DNA of 64,000 nucleotides from Prado023 sp963798745 (GCA_963798745.1 CAWCUF010000001.1:1-64000); one strand, 5' to 3'; numbered from the stretch's first letter, positions 43,567 to 52,640 are shown. Notes: generated from the sequence alone by a model not told the origin. Made by a program: numbers and translations.

Positions 43567-45609
43567 ATGCGTTCTGGAAGACCGCTTTGGAACCAACCGC
43601 CCGGAGATCCACGCTCCAGGCAGCAACGGCCGCACCGTGCGCTGGTCGCGGTTGCAGGCTTGGCTGTGATGGCACTGCTGGCACCGGTGGGAGCGGCGGC
43701 CAACGCGGCCCCGGCAACGCCGACCGGCGTACAGGTCAAGCACAAGCCCACGCACAAGCCTGAGACCGCCCCACCGGACTTCGGGCCGAACGTCACCATC
43801 TTCGATCCGAGCATGTCGACCGCCTACATCAAGTCGGTGTTCGACGAGATCCACGAGGCCCAGGTCAGCAACGAGATGGGCACCGATCGCTACGGCCTGT
43901 ACTTCATGCCCGGCACGTACGGCAGCGACGAGGAGCCCTTGCAGGTCAAGGTGGGGTACTACACAGAGGTGGCCGGCTTGGGCGCCTCACCCGGCGACGT
44001 GCAGATCAACGGCGCCATCGAGGTGTACAACCAGTGCTTCGACGACCCGTCCAACCCCGAGTTCGTCGGGTGCTTCGCGCTGAACAATTTCTGGCGCGGG
44101 CTGTCGAACCTGACCATCAACGTCAACACTGCTGGGTCAAGGCGGCTGCGAGGCCTCGGCCAACTTCTGGGCTGTGTCCCAGGCGGTCTCCTTGCGGCGG
44201 GTGGACATCCAAGGCGGCAACCTCACGCTGATGGACTACTGCACCGGTCCGTCCTTCGCCAGCGGTGGCTTCATCGCCGACTCGCGGGCGGGCACGATCA
44301 TCAACGGCTCCCAGCAGCAGTGGTACACCCGAAACACCCAGGTGGGCGAGTGGTCCAACGCCGTGTGGAACCAGGTCTTCTCGGGCGTCGAGCGGCGTCC
44401 CCGGACGAGGCGACCTACCCCGACCCGCCCTACACGACCTTGGAGGAGACTCCGCTGAGCCGGGAGAAGCCCTACCTGTACGTCGATGACAACGGCAAGT
44501 GGATGGTCCGGGTCCCGTCGGCAGACACCGACACGCGCGGCATCAGCTGGGATGAGGGGATGACTGCCGGGCGCTCGATCCCGTTGAGCGAGTTCTACGT
44601 CGCTGACCCCGACGATCCGGTCAAGCGGATCAATCGGGAGCTGGCCCGCGGGAAGCAGCTGATCCTGACTCCCGGTGTGTATGACATCGATAAGAGCATC
44701 ACGGTCAAGCGGGCGGACACCGTCGTCCTGGGCATGGGCCTGGCGACGCTGGACGCCGTGGACGGTGCGGTCCCGATGCGCCTGTTCGATCGGCAGGGCA
44801 TCATCGTGGCTGGCATCACCATCGACGCGGGTGCCGCCAGCTCCGAGAGCAACGACGTGGAGTCGCCGTTCCTGCTGCAGGTCGGCAAGCCCAACGGCAA
44901 CAACGGCCGGAACAGCAGCAACCCGGCGAACCCGACCACGCTGTCCGACGTGTACTTCCGCGTCGGCGGGCCGCACACCGGCAAGGTCGACATCGCTCTC
45001 GAGGTGAACAGCGACCACGTGCTCATCGACCACACCTGGGTGTGGCGCGGTGACCACGGGATCGAGGACTTCGACCGCACCGACGGAACGTTCGGCGACA
45101 ACGAGCGCTGGCGGACCAACATCGGGCGCAACGGCGTGGTGGTCAACGGCGACGACGTCACCGCGACCGGCTACTTCGTCGAGCACTTCCAGGAGTACAA
45201 CAGCGTCTGGAACGGTGAGCGGGGCCGGGTTCTGCTCTTCCAGAACGAGCTGCCCTACGACCCGCCCACACAAGCGGAGTGGACCGCCGATGACGGCACA
45301 CTCGGTTGGGCCGGCTACAAGGTCGCCGACGACGTCAAGGAGCACGAGTTATGGGGTGGTGGGGTCTACGTCTTCAACCGCAACAACCCCAGCATCGTCA
45401 CCGAGAACGGCTACGAGGTTCCCGACACGCCGGGAGTGGTCCTGAACCACATCATGACGAACAACCTCAGTGGACCGGGAACCATCAACTCGGTGGTCAA
45501 CGGTTTCGGCGACACCGTGGACGGCATCCCCGTTCCGGGTGACCCGGATGACTACGAGGATCCCAGCTACGTGATCCGCTACAGCGACGGAGTGGCGATC
45601 CTGCCGTGA
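43567..45609 (+). CDS. Exported pectin-lyase-fold protein (two compensating frameshifts)
   Basis: 680 aa as read. Signal-type segment at about 25-48 (LVAVAGLAVMALLAPVGAAANA). The mature protein is a right-handed beta-helix of the pectate-lyase/GH28 superfamily: DRYGLYFMPGTYGSDEEPLQVKVGYYTEVAG, ITIDAGAASSESNDVESPFLLQVG and HTWVWRGDHGIEDF. Between 44134 and 44397 the true frame is +1: an extra G at GGG (44134-44136) and a missing G near 44393 hide CEASANFWAVSQAVSLRRVD and SQQQWYTRNTQVGEW. Otherwise fully conserved, so sequencing error is likely. Substrate unknown, probably a polysaccharide. Confidence 0.8.
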   Translation: MRSGRPLWNQPPGDPRSRQQRPHRALVAVAGLAVMALLAPVGAAANAAPATPTGVQVKHKPTHKPETAPPDFGPNVTIFDPSMSTAYIKSVFDEIHEAQVSNEMGTDRYGLYFMPGTYGSDEEPLQVKVGYYTEVAGLGASPGDVQINGAIEVYNQCFDDPSNPEFVGCFALNNFWRGLSNLTINVNTAGSRRLRGLGQLLGCVPGGLLAAGGHPRRQPHADGLLHRSVLRQRWLHRRLAGGHDHQRLPAAVVHPKHPGGRVVQRRVEPGLLGRRAASPDEATYPDPPYTTLEETPLSREKPYLYVDDNGKWMVRVPSADTDTRGISWDEGMTAGRSIPLSEFYVADPDDPVKRINRELARGKQLILTPGVYDIDKSITVKRADTVVLGMGLATLDAVDGAVPMRLFDRQGIIVAGITIDAGAASSESNDVESPFLLQVGKPNGNNGRNSSNPANPTTLSDVYFRVGGPHTGKVDIALEVNSDHVLIDHTWVWRGDHGIEDFDRTDGTFGDNERWRTNIGRNGVVVNGDDVTATGYFVEHFQEYNSVWNGERGRVLLFQNELPYDPPTQAEWTADDGTLGWAGYKVADDVKEHELWGGGVYVFNRNNPSIVTENGYEVPDTPGVVLNHIMTNNLSGPGTINSVVNGFGDTVDGIPVPGDPDDYEDPSYVIRYSDGVAILP

Positions 45610-45632
45610 CCTGATCGCCGGCCACCCGATCG

Positions 45633-45659
45633 GCCCGTTCCCCACTCCGGGGAGCGGGC
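45633..45659 (+). terminator. Hairpin terminator
   Basis: GCCCGTTCCCC and GGGGAGCGGGC pair over 11 bp with one G-T wobble and a 5-base loop, 24 bases after the stop of the pectin-lyase-fold gene. No T tract. Confidence 0.7.
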
Positions 45660-45698
45660 TGATCGTCGTCTAGCCGGCGCCCCGTCGCGGGGCCGGGC

Positions 45699-46076
45699 TC
45701 AGTCCTCGAGCGGGTCGCGGATGATGGGGCAGGTCCTGCAGTGCCCGCCGCCCCGTCCGCGGCCCAGTTCCGCGCCGCGAATCTCCAGGACCTCGATGCC
45801 GTGCTTGCGCAGCAGGCTGTTGGTGTAGGTCTGGGGTGTGGGCTCCCAGCGGCCACTCTGTGTCACTGGCGGAAGGCGTGGGCGACCTGCCGCCGGCATC
45901 TGCGCGGAGAGACCGAGGCGCGCATTTCGCGGCGATAGGACTGTGAAGTGCCACAAGAGCGCTGAACGCCGAAGTGCGTCAGCTTCCACCTGCTCGGCGT
46001 TTCGACCACTGATCAGGTCCCGGATCGAGACGGCTGCGTCGCGCATCTCGCGCAGCAGCAAGAGCTCACGCTGCAT
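45699..46076 (-). pseudogene. HepT toxin N terminus fused to arginine deiminase C terminus
   Basis: 125 aa chimera. Residues 1-46 (MQRELLLLREMRDAAVSIRD, then LRRSALLWHFTV) are the opening helices of a HEPN/HepT toxin; its start overlaps the MNT stop by 11 bases, the usual coupling. The Rx4-6H active motif of HEPN is missing. The last 45 residues (YTNSLLRKHGIEVLEIRGAE and LGRGRGGGHCRTCPIIRDPL) are the C terminus of arginine deiminase including its catalytic Cys (GGGHC-x-TCPI). About 30 non-family residues join the two parts. Confidence 0.8.
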
Positions 46077-46356
46077 AGAGCGGCTGCGCGTCGGCGAGCA
46101 CCTGCTCGCGGATGTACTTGTTGATCGACTTACGCGAGACGAGGTCGACCGGTCGGCCGAACAGGGCTGCAAGCTCGTCCTCAAGATCGAACAGGCTGAA
46201 GCCTAGTCGGGCATGGGGCTTCAACACATAGAGCAGATCGACATCGCTGTCGTGCCGATCTTCGTTGCGAGAGGCCGAGCCAAAGACCTCCAAGGAAGCG
46301 ACTCCGTACCGCTCGCACACTTCGCGCAAGCGCTCTGGGTCGACGTCCACGATCAT
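46066..46356 (-). CDS. MNT-type nucleotidyltransferase antitoxin
   Basis: 96 aa. The minimal nucleotidyltransferase motif is complete: GS at 26-27 (LEVFGSASR) and DVD at 38-40 (DSDVDLLYVL), with a third acidic region (GRPVDLVS) later. In MNT-HEPN systems this protein AMPylates and so neutralises the HepT ribonuclease. ATG at 46356 is chosen; an upstream GTG at 46359 adds one residue. Its toxin partner immediately downstream is truncated, so it may be an orphan. Confidence 0.88.
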   Translation of the reverse strand: MIVDVDPERLREVCERYGVASLEVFGSASRNEDRHDSDVDLLYVLKPHARLGFSLFDLEDELAALFGRPVDLVSRKSINKYIREQVLADAQPLYAA

Positions 46357-46825
46357 CACGTACCGAGGGTATCGCTGCGTCGCCGTCAGCGCGCACCCCT
46401 GCGCACCCGTAGTGTCGCGGGGTCGAGTCATCCCCTACACCCGGTCCAGCACGCGCTGAGTCAGCTGCTCGAAGGGTACTGGGGCACCACCGCCACGGGT
46501 CTGGCGCTGATGCGGTGGAGGGTCCGCGCCTACCGCCGACATCTGCGGAAGCTAACCGACCGCCTCGAAGTCGCCGAGAGCTCCATTGTCGGCTTTTCAG
46601 ACATCGATCGAGGCTCAGAGGGTGCCGACTACCTCGCAGTACCGCACATCCTGGAGCAGCAGCAGGTGGAGAAGGCATCGCCTGCAGCACCTTTGCTTGG
46701 CGGGTGTCAGGATTCTGCCGCGAGGGGAGGCGAAAGCCGGCGCGCTGCGTCGGCCGCCCTGACTCGGCTCCGCTGGCCAGGAACCGCGCGGATGCGGGGC
46801 CGTGGAGTCGATGTGATGCTGAAGC
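46357..46825. other. Stretch with a possible coding remnant
   Basis: A plus-strand reading contains QLLEGYWGTTATGLALMRWR and VEKASPAAPLLGGCQDSAAR-type sequence without start or family match. Nothing is called. Confidence 0.3.
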
Positions 46826-47206
46826 ATGGCGCACGCGAACTTCGATGGGTTGAACTTGCGCCTGACGCTGGACCGCATGCAGCGGACGGCGGCGGGCCGC
46901 AAGGAGTTTGTGGTGCCGCGGGAGAACCTGGCCTGGGTGGCGCATTCGAAGGACATCTGGGATCGGGTGCAGCACCACACGTCGTCCGTGATGGGGATCC
47001 GGTATCCGGGGCTGGTCCTCGTCGGGACTGTCTCGTCGCGAGCGTCCACGGACTTCTGCCTGCTCGGCAAGAACGGGCCGGGGCTGGCTATCGGTCTGCG
47101 CGTCCACCAGTATGACCGTATCCTTCTGTCGCTTCCCGATGCTCAGGCCTGGGCGCTGTTCGTCCGCCTGCGTGAGGTCACCGGCGAGTCCGTCGATCAT
47201 GCGTAG
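46826..47206 (+). CDS. Small PH-like hypothetical protein
   Basis: 126 aa. VPRENLAWVAHSKDIWDRVQ, IRYPGLVLVGTVSSRASTDF and LSLPDAQAWALFVRLREVTG follow the pattern of a common short actinobacterial protein with a PH-like fold (GxxxPGVIxVGTxRxxxxKDF). No signal peptide or membrane helix. No ribosome site of note before the ATG. Role unknown. Confidence 0.7.
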   Translation: MAHANFDGLNLRLTLDRMQRTAAGRKEFVVPRENLAWVAHSKDIWDRVQHHTSSVMGIRYPGLVLVGTVSSRASTDFCLLGKNGPGLAIGLRVHQYDRILLSLPDAQAWALFVRLREVTGESVDHA

Positions 47207-47465
47207 CCGCGGCTCGTCACGGGCCCGGCTCGTCGGGCGGCGGGGGCAGCGCACGGGTGCCGACCGACCGGGCAAACTGGGTGAAGGGCCAGCGAGGCAA
47301 CTCGCGTCGGGGAGTTCCTGGCCGAGCGGCGGCGTCTCCCGCTCCCAAGCAAACCGCCGGTTTTCCACCAAGCGTTCGTCACAGGCCAGTCCGCCGGCGC
47401 GCTGGAGGGCCGAGCGTCAGCGGGGGGAGTCGATCACTGGCAGTCGTATCAACGGGGCAGTCGTA
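47207..47465. other. Short intergenic stretch
   Basis: Contains the repeat GGGGCAGTCGTATCA twice in close succession near 47440-47475. No gene seen. Confidence 0.3.
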
Positions 47466-47747
47466 TCAGCTGGGCAGCCGCACGTGCGCGGTCCCTGCGT
47501 CCAGGTCGATTCGGCTGCGTGGGGGTGCCCCGTCGGAGTCCTCCTCGAACACGAGCGACTCATGCTCGCGCTGCTCGATCTCGTACCTCTTCGACGGGTA
47601 GAGCGCCTCCTGCAGGAGGTCGAACCCGGTCGAGGCCATCGCGGTGCCGTGGCGCCCGCGACGCTTGTCACGCGCCAGTTCGACCATACCGAGCACGAAC
47701 AGGGCGATCACCAGCGCAGGCAGGCTCATCGCGAACAGGGATCCCAC
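47466..47747 (-). CDS. DUF6191-like small membrane protein
   Basis: 93 aa. One N-terminal membrane helix (LFAMSLPALVIALFVLGMVEL), then a basic cytoplasmic part with STGFDLLQEALYPSKRYEIEQREHESLVFEE, which I associate with DUF6191 proteins. Complete in length. Function unknown. Confidence 0.7.
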   Translation of the reverse strand: MGSLFAMSLPALVIALFVLGMVELARDKRRGRHGTAMASTGFDLLQEALYPSKRYEIEQREHESLVFEEDSDGAPPRSRIDLDAGTAHVRLPS

Positions 47748-47974
47748 GGCGCACCTCCGCCTCCAGTATGCCGCTGCGGGACCCCCGGCGAATTCAAGGG
47801 TCGTCGGATCAGTGCACCGGCGCGCCGGTGAGGACCGGCGATGGCCGGAAACCCTTGGTCAACAGCCACAGACTGAGCGAGAACTCCCAGATCGCCTCTC
47901 GCGCCGTGAAGTTGAGTCCCCGATAGTGGTGTAGCGCGGTTGGTGTGATCGTCGTTCGGCCGCACCGGCCGCTT

Positions 47975-48181
47975 ACCGCCACGCCGCACGTACCGCAGAT
48001 CTTCCGTTCGAGCGCACGGCGATGGTGGCTGTGGACCCGTGGGACATCCACGGGACACAGCAGGTGGGCATGGTCGGCGTCGGGCTCAACCGCGGCGGCA
48101 CCTACCCGACCACTTCCCCGCGCCAGAGGTCACGGTCACCGACCTACGTCACCTGCCGGCGGCGCTAGCCCGGCTCGACTG
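47975..48181 (+). pseudogene. 3 prime fragment of a haloacid-dehalogenase-type gene
   Basis: TAMVAVDPWDIHGTQQVGMV and VGLNRGGTYP in one frame and DHFPAPEVTVTDLRHLPAAL in the next match the last third of type II haloacid dehalogenases (VAxHPWDxxGAxxAGL). The catalytic Asp of the N-terminal half is missing and one base is lost near 48107. Confidence 0.7.
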
Positions 48182-48362
48182 ATCGGTCCAGGTCGTCGCC
48201 CCCGTCATCGTGACCAGCCCCGCGAGGCGCCCAGGGTGCCCCTATCGGCCGCGTACCGTCCCGGTCAGCGGCGCTGCTTTCCGCCGCCTATCGCGCGCAC
48301 TGTGGGGGAGTGTCCGAGAGCCCTGCTTGTCGGAGCGGGCTTCGCGTGGTGGGATCCGGGGT

Positions 48363-49148
48363 ATGCAGCACGCGACGTCGGGTGACGGCACTCTGATCGC
48401 TTTCCATGAGGTGGGCAGCGGGACTCCAGTCGTGATCGTCGGTGGGGCGTTCTCGACCGCGGAGGCGGGTGCTCCGCTAGCTGCGGAACTGGCAGCGGCC
48501 GGATTTCGGGGTGTCACGGTGGATCGCCGTGCCCGCGGGAACAGTCGAGACACCGCCCCCTACCTGCCGGCCCGGGAAGCGGAGGACCTCGCGGCGGTGA
48601 TCAACGCGGTCGGCGGCGAGTCGGCAGTGATCGGACACTCTTCGGGTGCGGTGCTTGCCTTGTTCGCTGCCGCGGAGGGCGTGCCCATGACCCACGTGTT
48701 CCTCTCGGAGCCGCCGTTCCACTTCGGTGAGGGTGAGCCGTCTGCGGACCTGCCCGAGCGGCTCCAGTCGCTGATCGACAATGGGCATGCCGACGAGGCC
48801 GTGGTCCTGTTCCAGCGGGAGGCGGTGGGGCTGCCGGACCCGGTGATTGAGCAGGTCCGGTCCAGTCCTATGTTCGCTGCCCTCGTCCCGCTGGCCCAGT
48901 CAACTGTGTACGACGCCGTGCTCACCAGGGCCGTGTCGACTCCTACTTCGGCAATGATCGGTGTGGAGGTTCCTGTCACGATCCTGCGCGGTGAACCTAC
49001 CTTCCCGATGCTTGTCGCGGCGACCGACCGATTGGCCGGTCTGATGCCGCACGCGGAACTTGTGGTTGTCCCGGAATCACACGACCACGGGGTCGATCCG
49101 GTTGGAACGGCCCGCGAGATCCGCAGCCGGCTCGCGCCTCCAATGTGA
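48363..49148 (+). CDS. Alpha/beta-hydrolase
   Basis: 261 aa. Oxyanion region VVIVGGAFS, nucleophile elbow VIGHSSGAVLAL (GHSSG), acid region TILRGEPTF and final His in PESHDHGVDPVG give a complete layout. The opening (QHATSGDGTLIAFHEVGSGTPVV) is typical of small actinobacterial hydrolases annotated only at superfamily level. The ATG is not preceded by a ribosome site, so translation may be leaderless. Substrate unknown. Confidence 0.9.
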   Translation: MQHATSGDGTLIAFHEVGSGTPVVIVGGAFSTAEAGAPLAAELAAAGFRGVTVDRRARGNSRDTAPYLPAREAEDLAAVINAVGGESAVIGHSSGAVLALFAAAEGVPMTHVFLSEPPFHFGEGEPSADLPERLQSLIDNGHADEAVVLFQREAVGLPDPVIEQVRSSPMFAALVPLAQSTVYDAVLTRAVSTPTSAMIGVEVPVTILRGEPTFPMLVAATDRLAGLMPHAELVVVPESHDHGVDPVGTAREIRSRLAPPM

Positions 49149-49267
49149 TTGGGGCCAACGAACCAACTGACCGTGTGAAACCCTTCGAACCTGCCCCACT
49201 TCGCCGCCTGTGACGCTCATCCGCCGCTGCAGTGCTTACTCCGCTGAGGTGGTCCTAGCGTCCAGCG

Positions 49268-49462
49268 ACGGGACGACCACCCTTGGCACCAGGGACACAC
49301 GAACACATCGGTTTCCATCATGACCGCGTCTCGGGTCGGTTCCGGGCCCGAGCAAGGTTCCGCGACTTCGACGGCCACTACCGAGCGGTGACGCGCTGGG
49401 GCGCGCGCGAGACCGAAGCGCGGGCGCGTCTCCTCGCTGCCTTGGACGAACGGGCCACGTAA
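49268..49462 (+). pseudogene. Integrase N-terminal fragment, copy A
   Basis: Open from an ACG where the ATG would be: GRPPLAPGTHEHIGFHHDRV, GRFRARARFRDFDGHYRAVT and LLAALDERAT, then TAA. This is the first 65 residues of an actinobacterial integrase, with its start codon lost. Confidence 0.75.
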
Positions 49463-49720
49463 TGCCGGGCCGTCACTCGGTGGACCCCGATCGACGCCCG
49501 AGACCGGCTCCTCGCAGCCCTGGCGCAACGCGCCACATTCCCCGCCGGACAGTGGAGCGGTCGTACCCGAGTCAACGAAGTCGTGCCGGCATGTGTGGTC
49601 GCATGGCCGGGGTCGACGCTGCCTACACTGACGAACCCTCCGAGCAACGTGACGGCTTGATGAGCAAGCAGCCCGGCGGCGTTGGCGGGCACCTCCGCGC
49701 GTGGCATCTGACGCTCAGGC
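49463..49720 (+). pseudogene. Integrase N-terminal fragment, copy B
   Basis: Begins directly after copy A, in the middle of the same motif: RAVTRWTPIDARDRLLAAL, RATFPAGQWSGRTRVNEVVP. It lacks the first 35 residues and loses similarity about ten residues after TRVNEVV. Confidence 0.7.
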
Positions 49721-49736
49721 CGTAGCGTCGAAGGAT

Positions 49737-49998
49737 GGGGCGTCCACCACTGGCACCGGGAACGCACGGCGCATCGACTCCCATCAAGACCCTGCCTCGC
49801 GGCGGATCAGAGCCCGGTCGAGATTCCGGGACTACGACGGCCGATGCCGGGCCGTCACCCGGTGGGCCGGCACCCCGATCGATGCCCAAGACCGACTCCT
49901 CGCGGCCCTGATGCAGCGCGCCAGCTTCCCTGCCGGACAATGGAGTAGCGGTACCCGCGTCAACGGAGTCGTCGCGGGAGATGGTCGAACAAGCGATT
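49737..49998 (+). pseudogene. Integrase N-terminal fragment, copy C
   Basis: ATG opens MGRPPLAPGTHG, then a one-base loss shifts the rest: RIDSHQDPASRRIRARSRFR, DYDGRCRAVTRWAGTPIDAQ and RASFPAGQWSSGTRVNGVV. It ends at the same point as the other copies. Confidence 0.75.
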
Positions 49999-50417
49999 GA
50001 AAATGCATGTGCGGATCGATGCTCTCGAAGAGTTCATCGCGGAGCTTGAGGACTGTCTCGATATCCATCCGACTCCCTCCTGTGGTCCAACCCCCCGAGT
50101 GCCATCGACTCTTGGCCGTACGAAGACCCTAACCGGCCAGCCGATGCGAGGGCTCTCGAGCCGCTATGCAGTCTGCGACATGCGGTGCGCCACCACGACC
50201 CTGGTCCACGACTGGTGCGCCCGCCGCGGAGTCTAGGTTGGTGCTCATGGCGCACCACGGCGACAACTTCGCCCTTGACCCCTCGGCGGCCGCTGATGAT
50301 CCGGGTGGGCCACCGTCTGGGGCGCTGCGTCTGGGGCATGTCATCTCCGGCCTCGGTGCGGAGCACCTGCCATAGGGCTCAACGACGTTCGCCTGATCCG
50401 TCACAGTTTCAGACCGG
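49999..50417. other. Stretch after the integrase fragments
   Basis: A plus-strand ATG at 50003 gives 26 protein-like residues (MHVRIDALEEFIAELEDCLD...) before the reading degenerates; the opposite strand is equally plausible. Probably a remnant. Confidence 0.3.
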
Positions 50418-50693
50418 GTGAGCACGATGCCCTCACAGGACCCGAGGACGTCACGGCCGCCCGTGTCCTCGAGTACACACGCTCGCAGAGCGTCTCGACG
50501 CGCCGCTTTCCCGGCAGACCCCGAGCGGTACTGGGTCGTCCTCATTGCTGACGGTCAGCGTCGCTCGCGGCTCTTCTGCGCCTTTGAGAACTTCGGGGAA
50601 GTCGTCTCTGAACGGACTGGGACGTACCGCTGGTTGGACCTCCGGCCAAGCGACTTCTTGGAGAGGCTGGCAGATCGGCTGGTGGTTGAGTGA
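50418..50693 (+). CDS. Small hypothetical protein coupled to the GIY-YIG gene
   Basis: 91 aa. The first third is Ser/Arg/Thr-rich; residues 34-91 (PERYWVVLIADGQRRSRLFCAFENFG, RTGTYRWLDLRPSDFLERLADRLVVE) look like a compact alpha/beta fold. GTG start; the stop overlaps the GTG of the nuclease, so translation is probably coupled. No family recognised. Confidence 0.5.
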   Translation: MSTMPSQDPRTSRPPVSSSTHARRASRRAAFPADPERYWVVLIADGQRRSRLFCAFENFGEVVSERTGTYRWLDLRPSDFLERLADRLVVE

Positions 50694-51189
50694 CCAGTCC
50701 GCGGAACTGGCACCGCCACGCCCTCAGCGCTGCCGACCTCGCGGTACTGGAGATCGCGGACCGGGACAAGGTCGCCTTCCCTGGCGTCGATCACGTCGCC
50801 CTGACCTACCACCCGCTCCAGGAGATGGTGTCCGACCGACGGTATGCCGACTGGCGGACCTCCCTGTCCGCTGTCCAGGGGATCGACCTGATCACCGATT
50901 CATCCAACGGCAAGCTGTACGTCGGCAAAGCCGACGGCGCGGAGCGGATCCTGGGCCGATGGACGAGCTACGCACGCGACGGGCACGGAGGCAACGTGGT
51001 CCTCCGAGAGCCGCAGGGGCAAGCGCGGGCGACGGCACCCCGGCGGCGCGTAGGAACCATGCTCGGCACTACATCTTCAGCATCCTGCGGGTGTTTGGCC
51101 CGAGCACGTCCTCCTCCGAGGTCGATGCAGCCGAATCGCACTACAAACAGGCCCTGATGACCCGGGAGTTCGAACTCAATCGACACTGA
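50690..51189 (+). pseudogene. GIY-YIG nuclease gene with one frameshift
   Basis: GTG at 50690 overlaps the upstream stop. GIDLITDSSNGKLYVGKADG contains the GIY...YVG core (Asp replaces the first Tyr), followed by GRWTSYARDGHGGN. At about 51020 one base is missing and the next frame gives RRNHARHYIFSILRVFGP, EVDAAESHYKQALMTREFEL and NRH, the rest of the catalytic domain including the Glu metal ligand. With that base restored the protein would be 166 aa and complete. Confidence 0.75.
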
Positions 51190-51332
51190 CGCGCGCTGCC
51201 CTCCTGTGCGCCCGGACCGTCCGCATCGGGGATCCCCGTCAGCGTGAAAACGACAGACGTCGCCTTGAGGATGTGTCCTTCTGATGGAGTGCCTGGGTGT
51301 CCTGGTCGCTTCGCGGTCGTGTCAGGAGGTCC

Positions 51333-52118
51333 TCAGGTGAGTCGGACCACGGCAACCGAGATGTGGGCGCTGGGGTCTTGGGGTAGATGCAACCAACTCC
51401 GTACCTTGTCGAAGGAGGTGACGGTCTTCCTCTGGTACACCGCCGCTGCGCACAGGCCCGCATACGTGTCCGCTGGGACCGCTACCTCGAAACTGATCAC
51501 GGCTTCGCCGTTGGAGTCCGGGCCTGCCTGTTGCCAGGCCAACAGTGTGCCAATCGGCGGCTTGGCGGGATCCTGCTTCTGGGTTAGGCGGGAATTGGAG
51601 CAGGACTTCTCTACGTCGGGAAAGGTGCCATCTTCGGGGAAGTCGTCCAGTGCCACGAATTGAACCAGCATGTCGCCATCCGCCCGGAGCCCGGCCGCTT
51701 TGGCCTCGACACTGGCCGTGTACCCGTCGTCGGTTCGCTCAGCCGAGGCGGAGACCGAGGGAGTCTCCTGAAGGACCAGCGACGCAGCGCCCAAGAACAC
51801 TGCGTAGACGCTCGCCAGCGAAAGGACGAGGAGCAGGAACGCAACTGGGCGTCGGCCGGCTTGCCAGTTGCTGCGCACGAGCCACAGAGCGGGAATCAAG
51901 ATGGCCATCGACACGACCAAGGTCATGAGTCCTGGGGCATTGCGAACTGCGCGAGCTAGGAGCCCACCGGAGACGCCGACGGCCGCCAGCCCGGCGACGA
52001 CCAGGGCGATGGCGCCCGCCATCGCTGGGGAGACCTCGAAAGAAGAGGATTCCGCACGGGTGGCAGCGTCCTGCGCAGCAGGGTTGTGTTCGGGTGGCGA
52101 CTCGTCATTCGGAGCCAT
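51333..52118 (-). CDS. Membrane protein with extracytoplasmic C-terminal domain
   Basis: 261 aa. Three hydrophobic segments (about 32-55, 62-82 and 92-112) are followed by a soluble domain of 140 residues containing ASAERTDDGYTASVEAKAAG, FVALDDFPEDGTFPDVEKSC and EAVISFEVAVPADTYAGLCA. Two cysteines in that domain could pair. No recognised family. The ATG at 52118 is the only sensible start. Confidence 0.65.
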   Translation of the reverse strand: MAPNDESPPEHNPAAQDAATRAESSSFEVSPAMAGAIALVVAGLAAVGVSGGLLARAVRNAPGLMTLVVSMAILIPALWLVRSNWQAGRRPVAFLLLVLSLASVYAVFLGAASLVLQETPSVSASAERTDDGYTASVEAKAAGLRADGDMLVQFVALDDFPEDGTFPDVEKSCSNSRLTQKQDPAKPPIGTLLAWQQAGPDSNGEAVISFEVAVPADTYAGLCAAAVYQRKTVTSFDKVRSWLHLPQDPSAHISVAVVRLT

Positions 52119-52312
52119 GGTGGACTATCGCACGGCCGGCGTGAAGTTGTCCTTGAGTGGGGCGATTCAACTGCGAGGTGTCCTGACGGCCGCCTACAAG
52201 CCGAGGACGCTTGTTGTCGACGACGCTCGTTTCTCGGTTCGACGCCCCCCACTTCGCCCGCAGATCGACTCGGTGAGCACGGAGACTGCTCGGAAGCGAC
52301 CTCATCCGACGC

Positions 52313-52341
52313 TCCGTAGTTGCGGGTTCGAGCCCCGCGGG
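52313..52341 (+). repeat. tRNA-Lys 3 prime-half-like sequence (putative att site)
   Basis: TCCGTAG followed by TTGCGGGTTCGAGCCCCGCGGG matches the 3 prime half of the tRNA-Lys at 53686 with one G missing, including the whole T arm. The D arm and acceptor strand are not present, so it is not a gene. It lies 70 bases from an integrase C-terminal fragment, as attachment sites do. Its orientation is opposite to the tRNA. Confidence 0.65.
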
Positions 52342-52412
52342 TCTCACGTGACGTGCGGTTTCGCGGTTGGGGGTGGTGGTGGCGAACCGGAAACGAACCA
52401 GAAACGAACCAC

Positions 52413-52640
52413 TTACTCGGGCTGGGTGAGGTCGGTCAGTGCTTCGGCGAACTCGGCTGTGGTGATCGTGCACTGGCCGAGGTAGTGGTCGAGGGTGGTG
52501 AAGGGTCTGGCATGGCCGAGTTGGTCGGCGATGTGTCGGATGCTGAACCCGGCGTCGTCGAGTCGGGACGCGACGGTCTTGCGGAAGGTGTGGCTGGTGA
52601 CCCAGGGGTAGCCGGCTCGGTCCAGGCCAGGAGTTCGACG
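52413..52640 (-). pseudogene. Tyrosine recombinase C-terminal fragment
   Basis: GYPWVTSHTFRKTVASRLDD holds the His-x-x-Arg box, HIADQLGHARP the Leu-Gly-His box and DHYLGQ the catalytic Tyr, followed by a short tail and stop. Only the last 70 residues of an integrase remain; the upstream DNA in this frame is unrelated. Confidence 0.88.

Noticed and set aside
52436..52640. Extension of the 52436-52957 minus-strand frame through the integrase fragment
   Set aside because: The Pro/Ser/Thr-rich reading there is out of frame with the integrase motifs, which fix the true frame.
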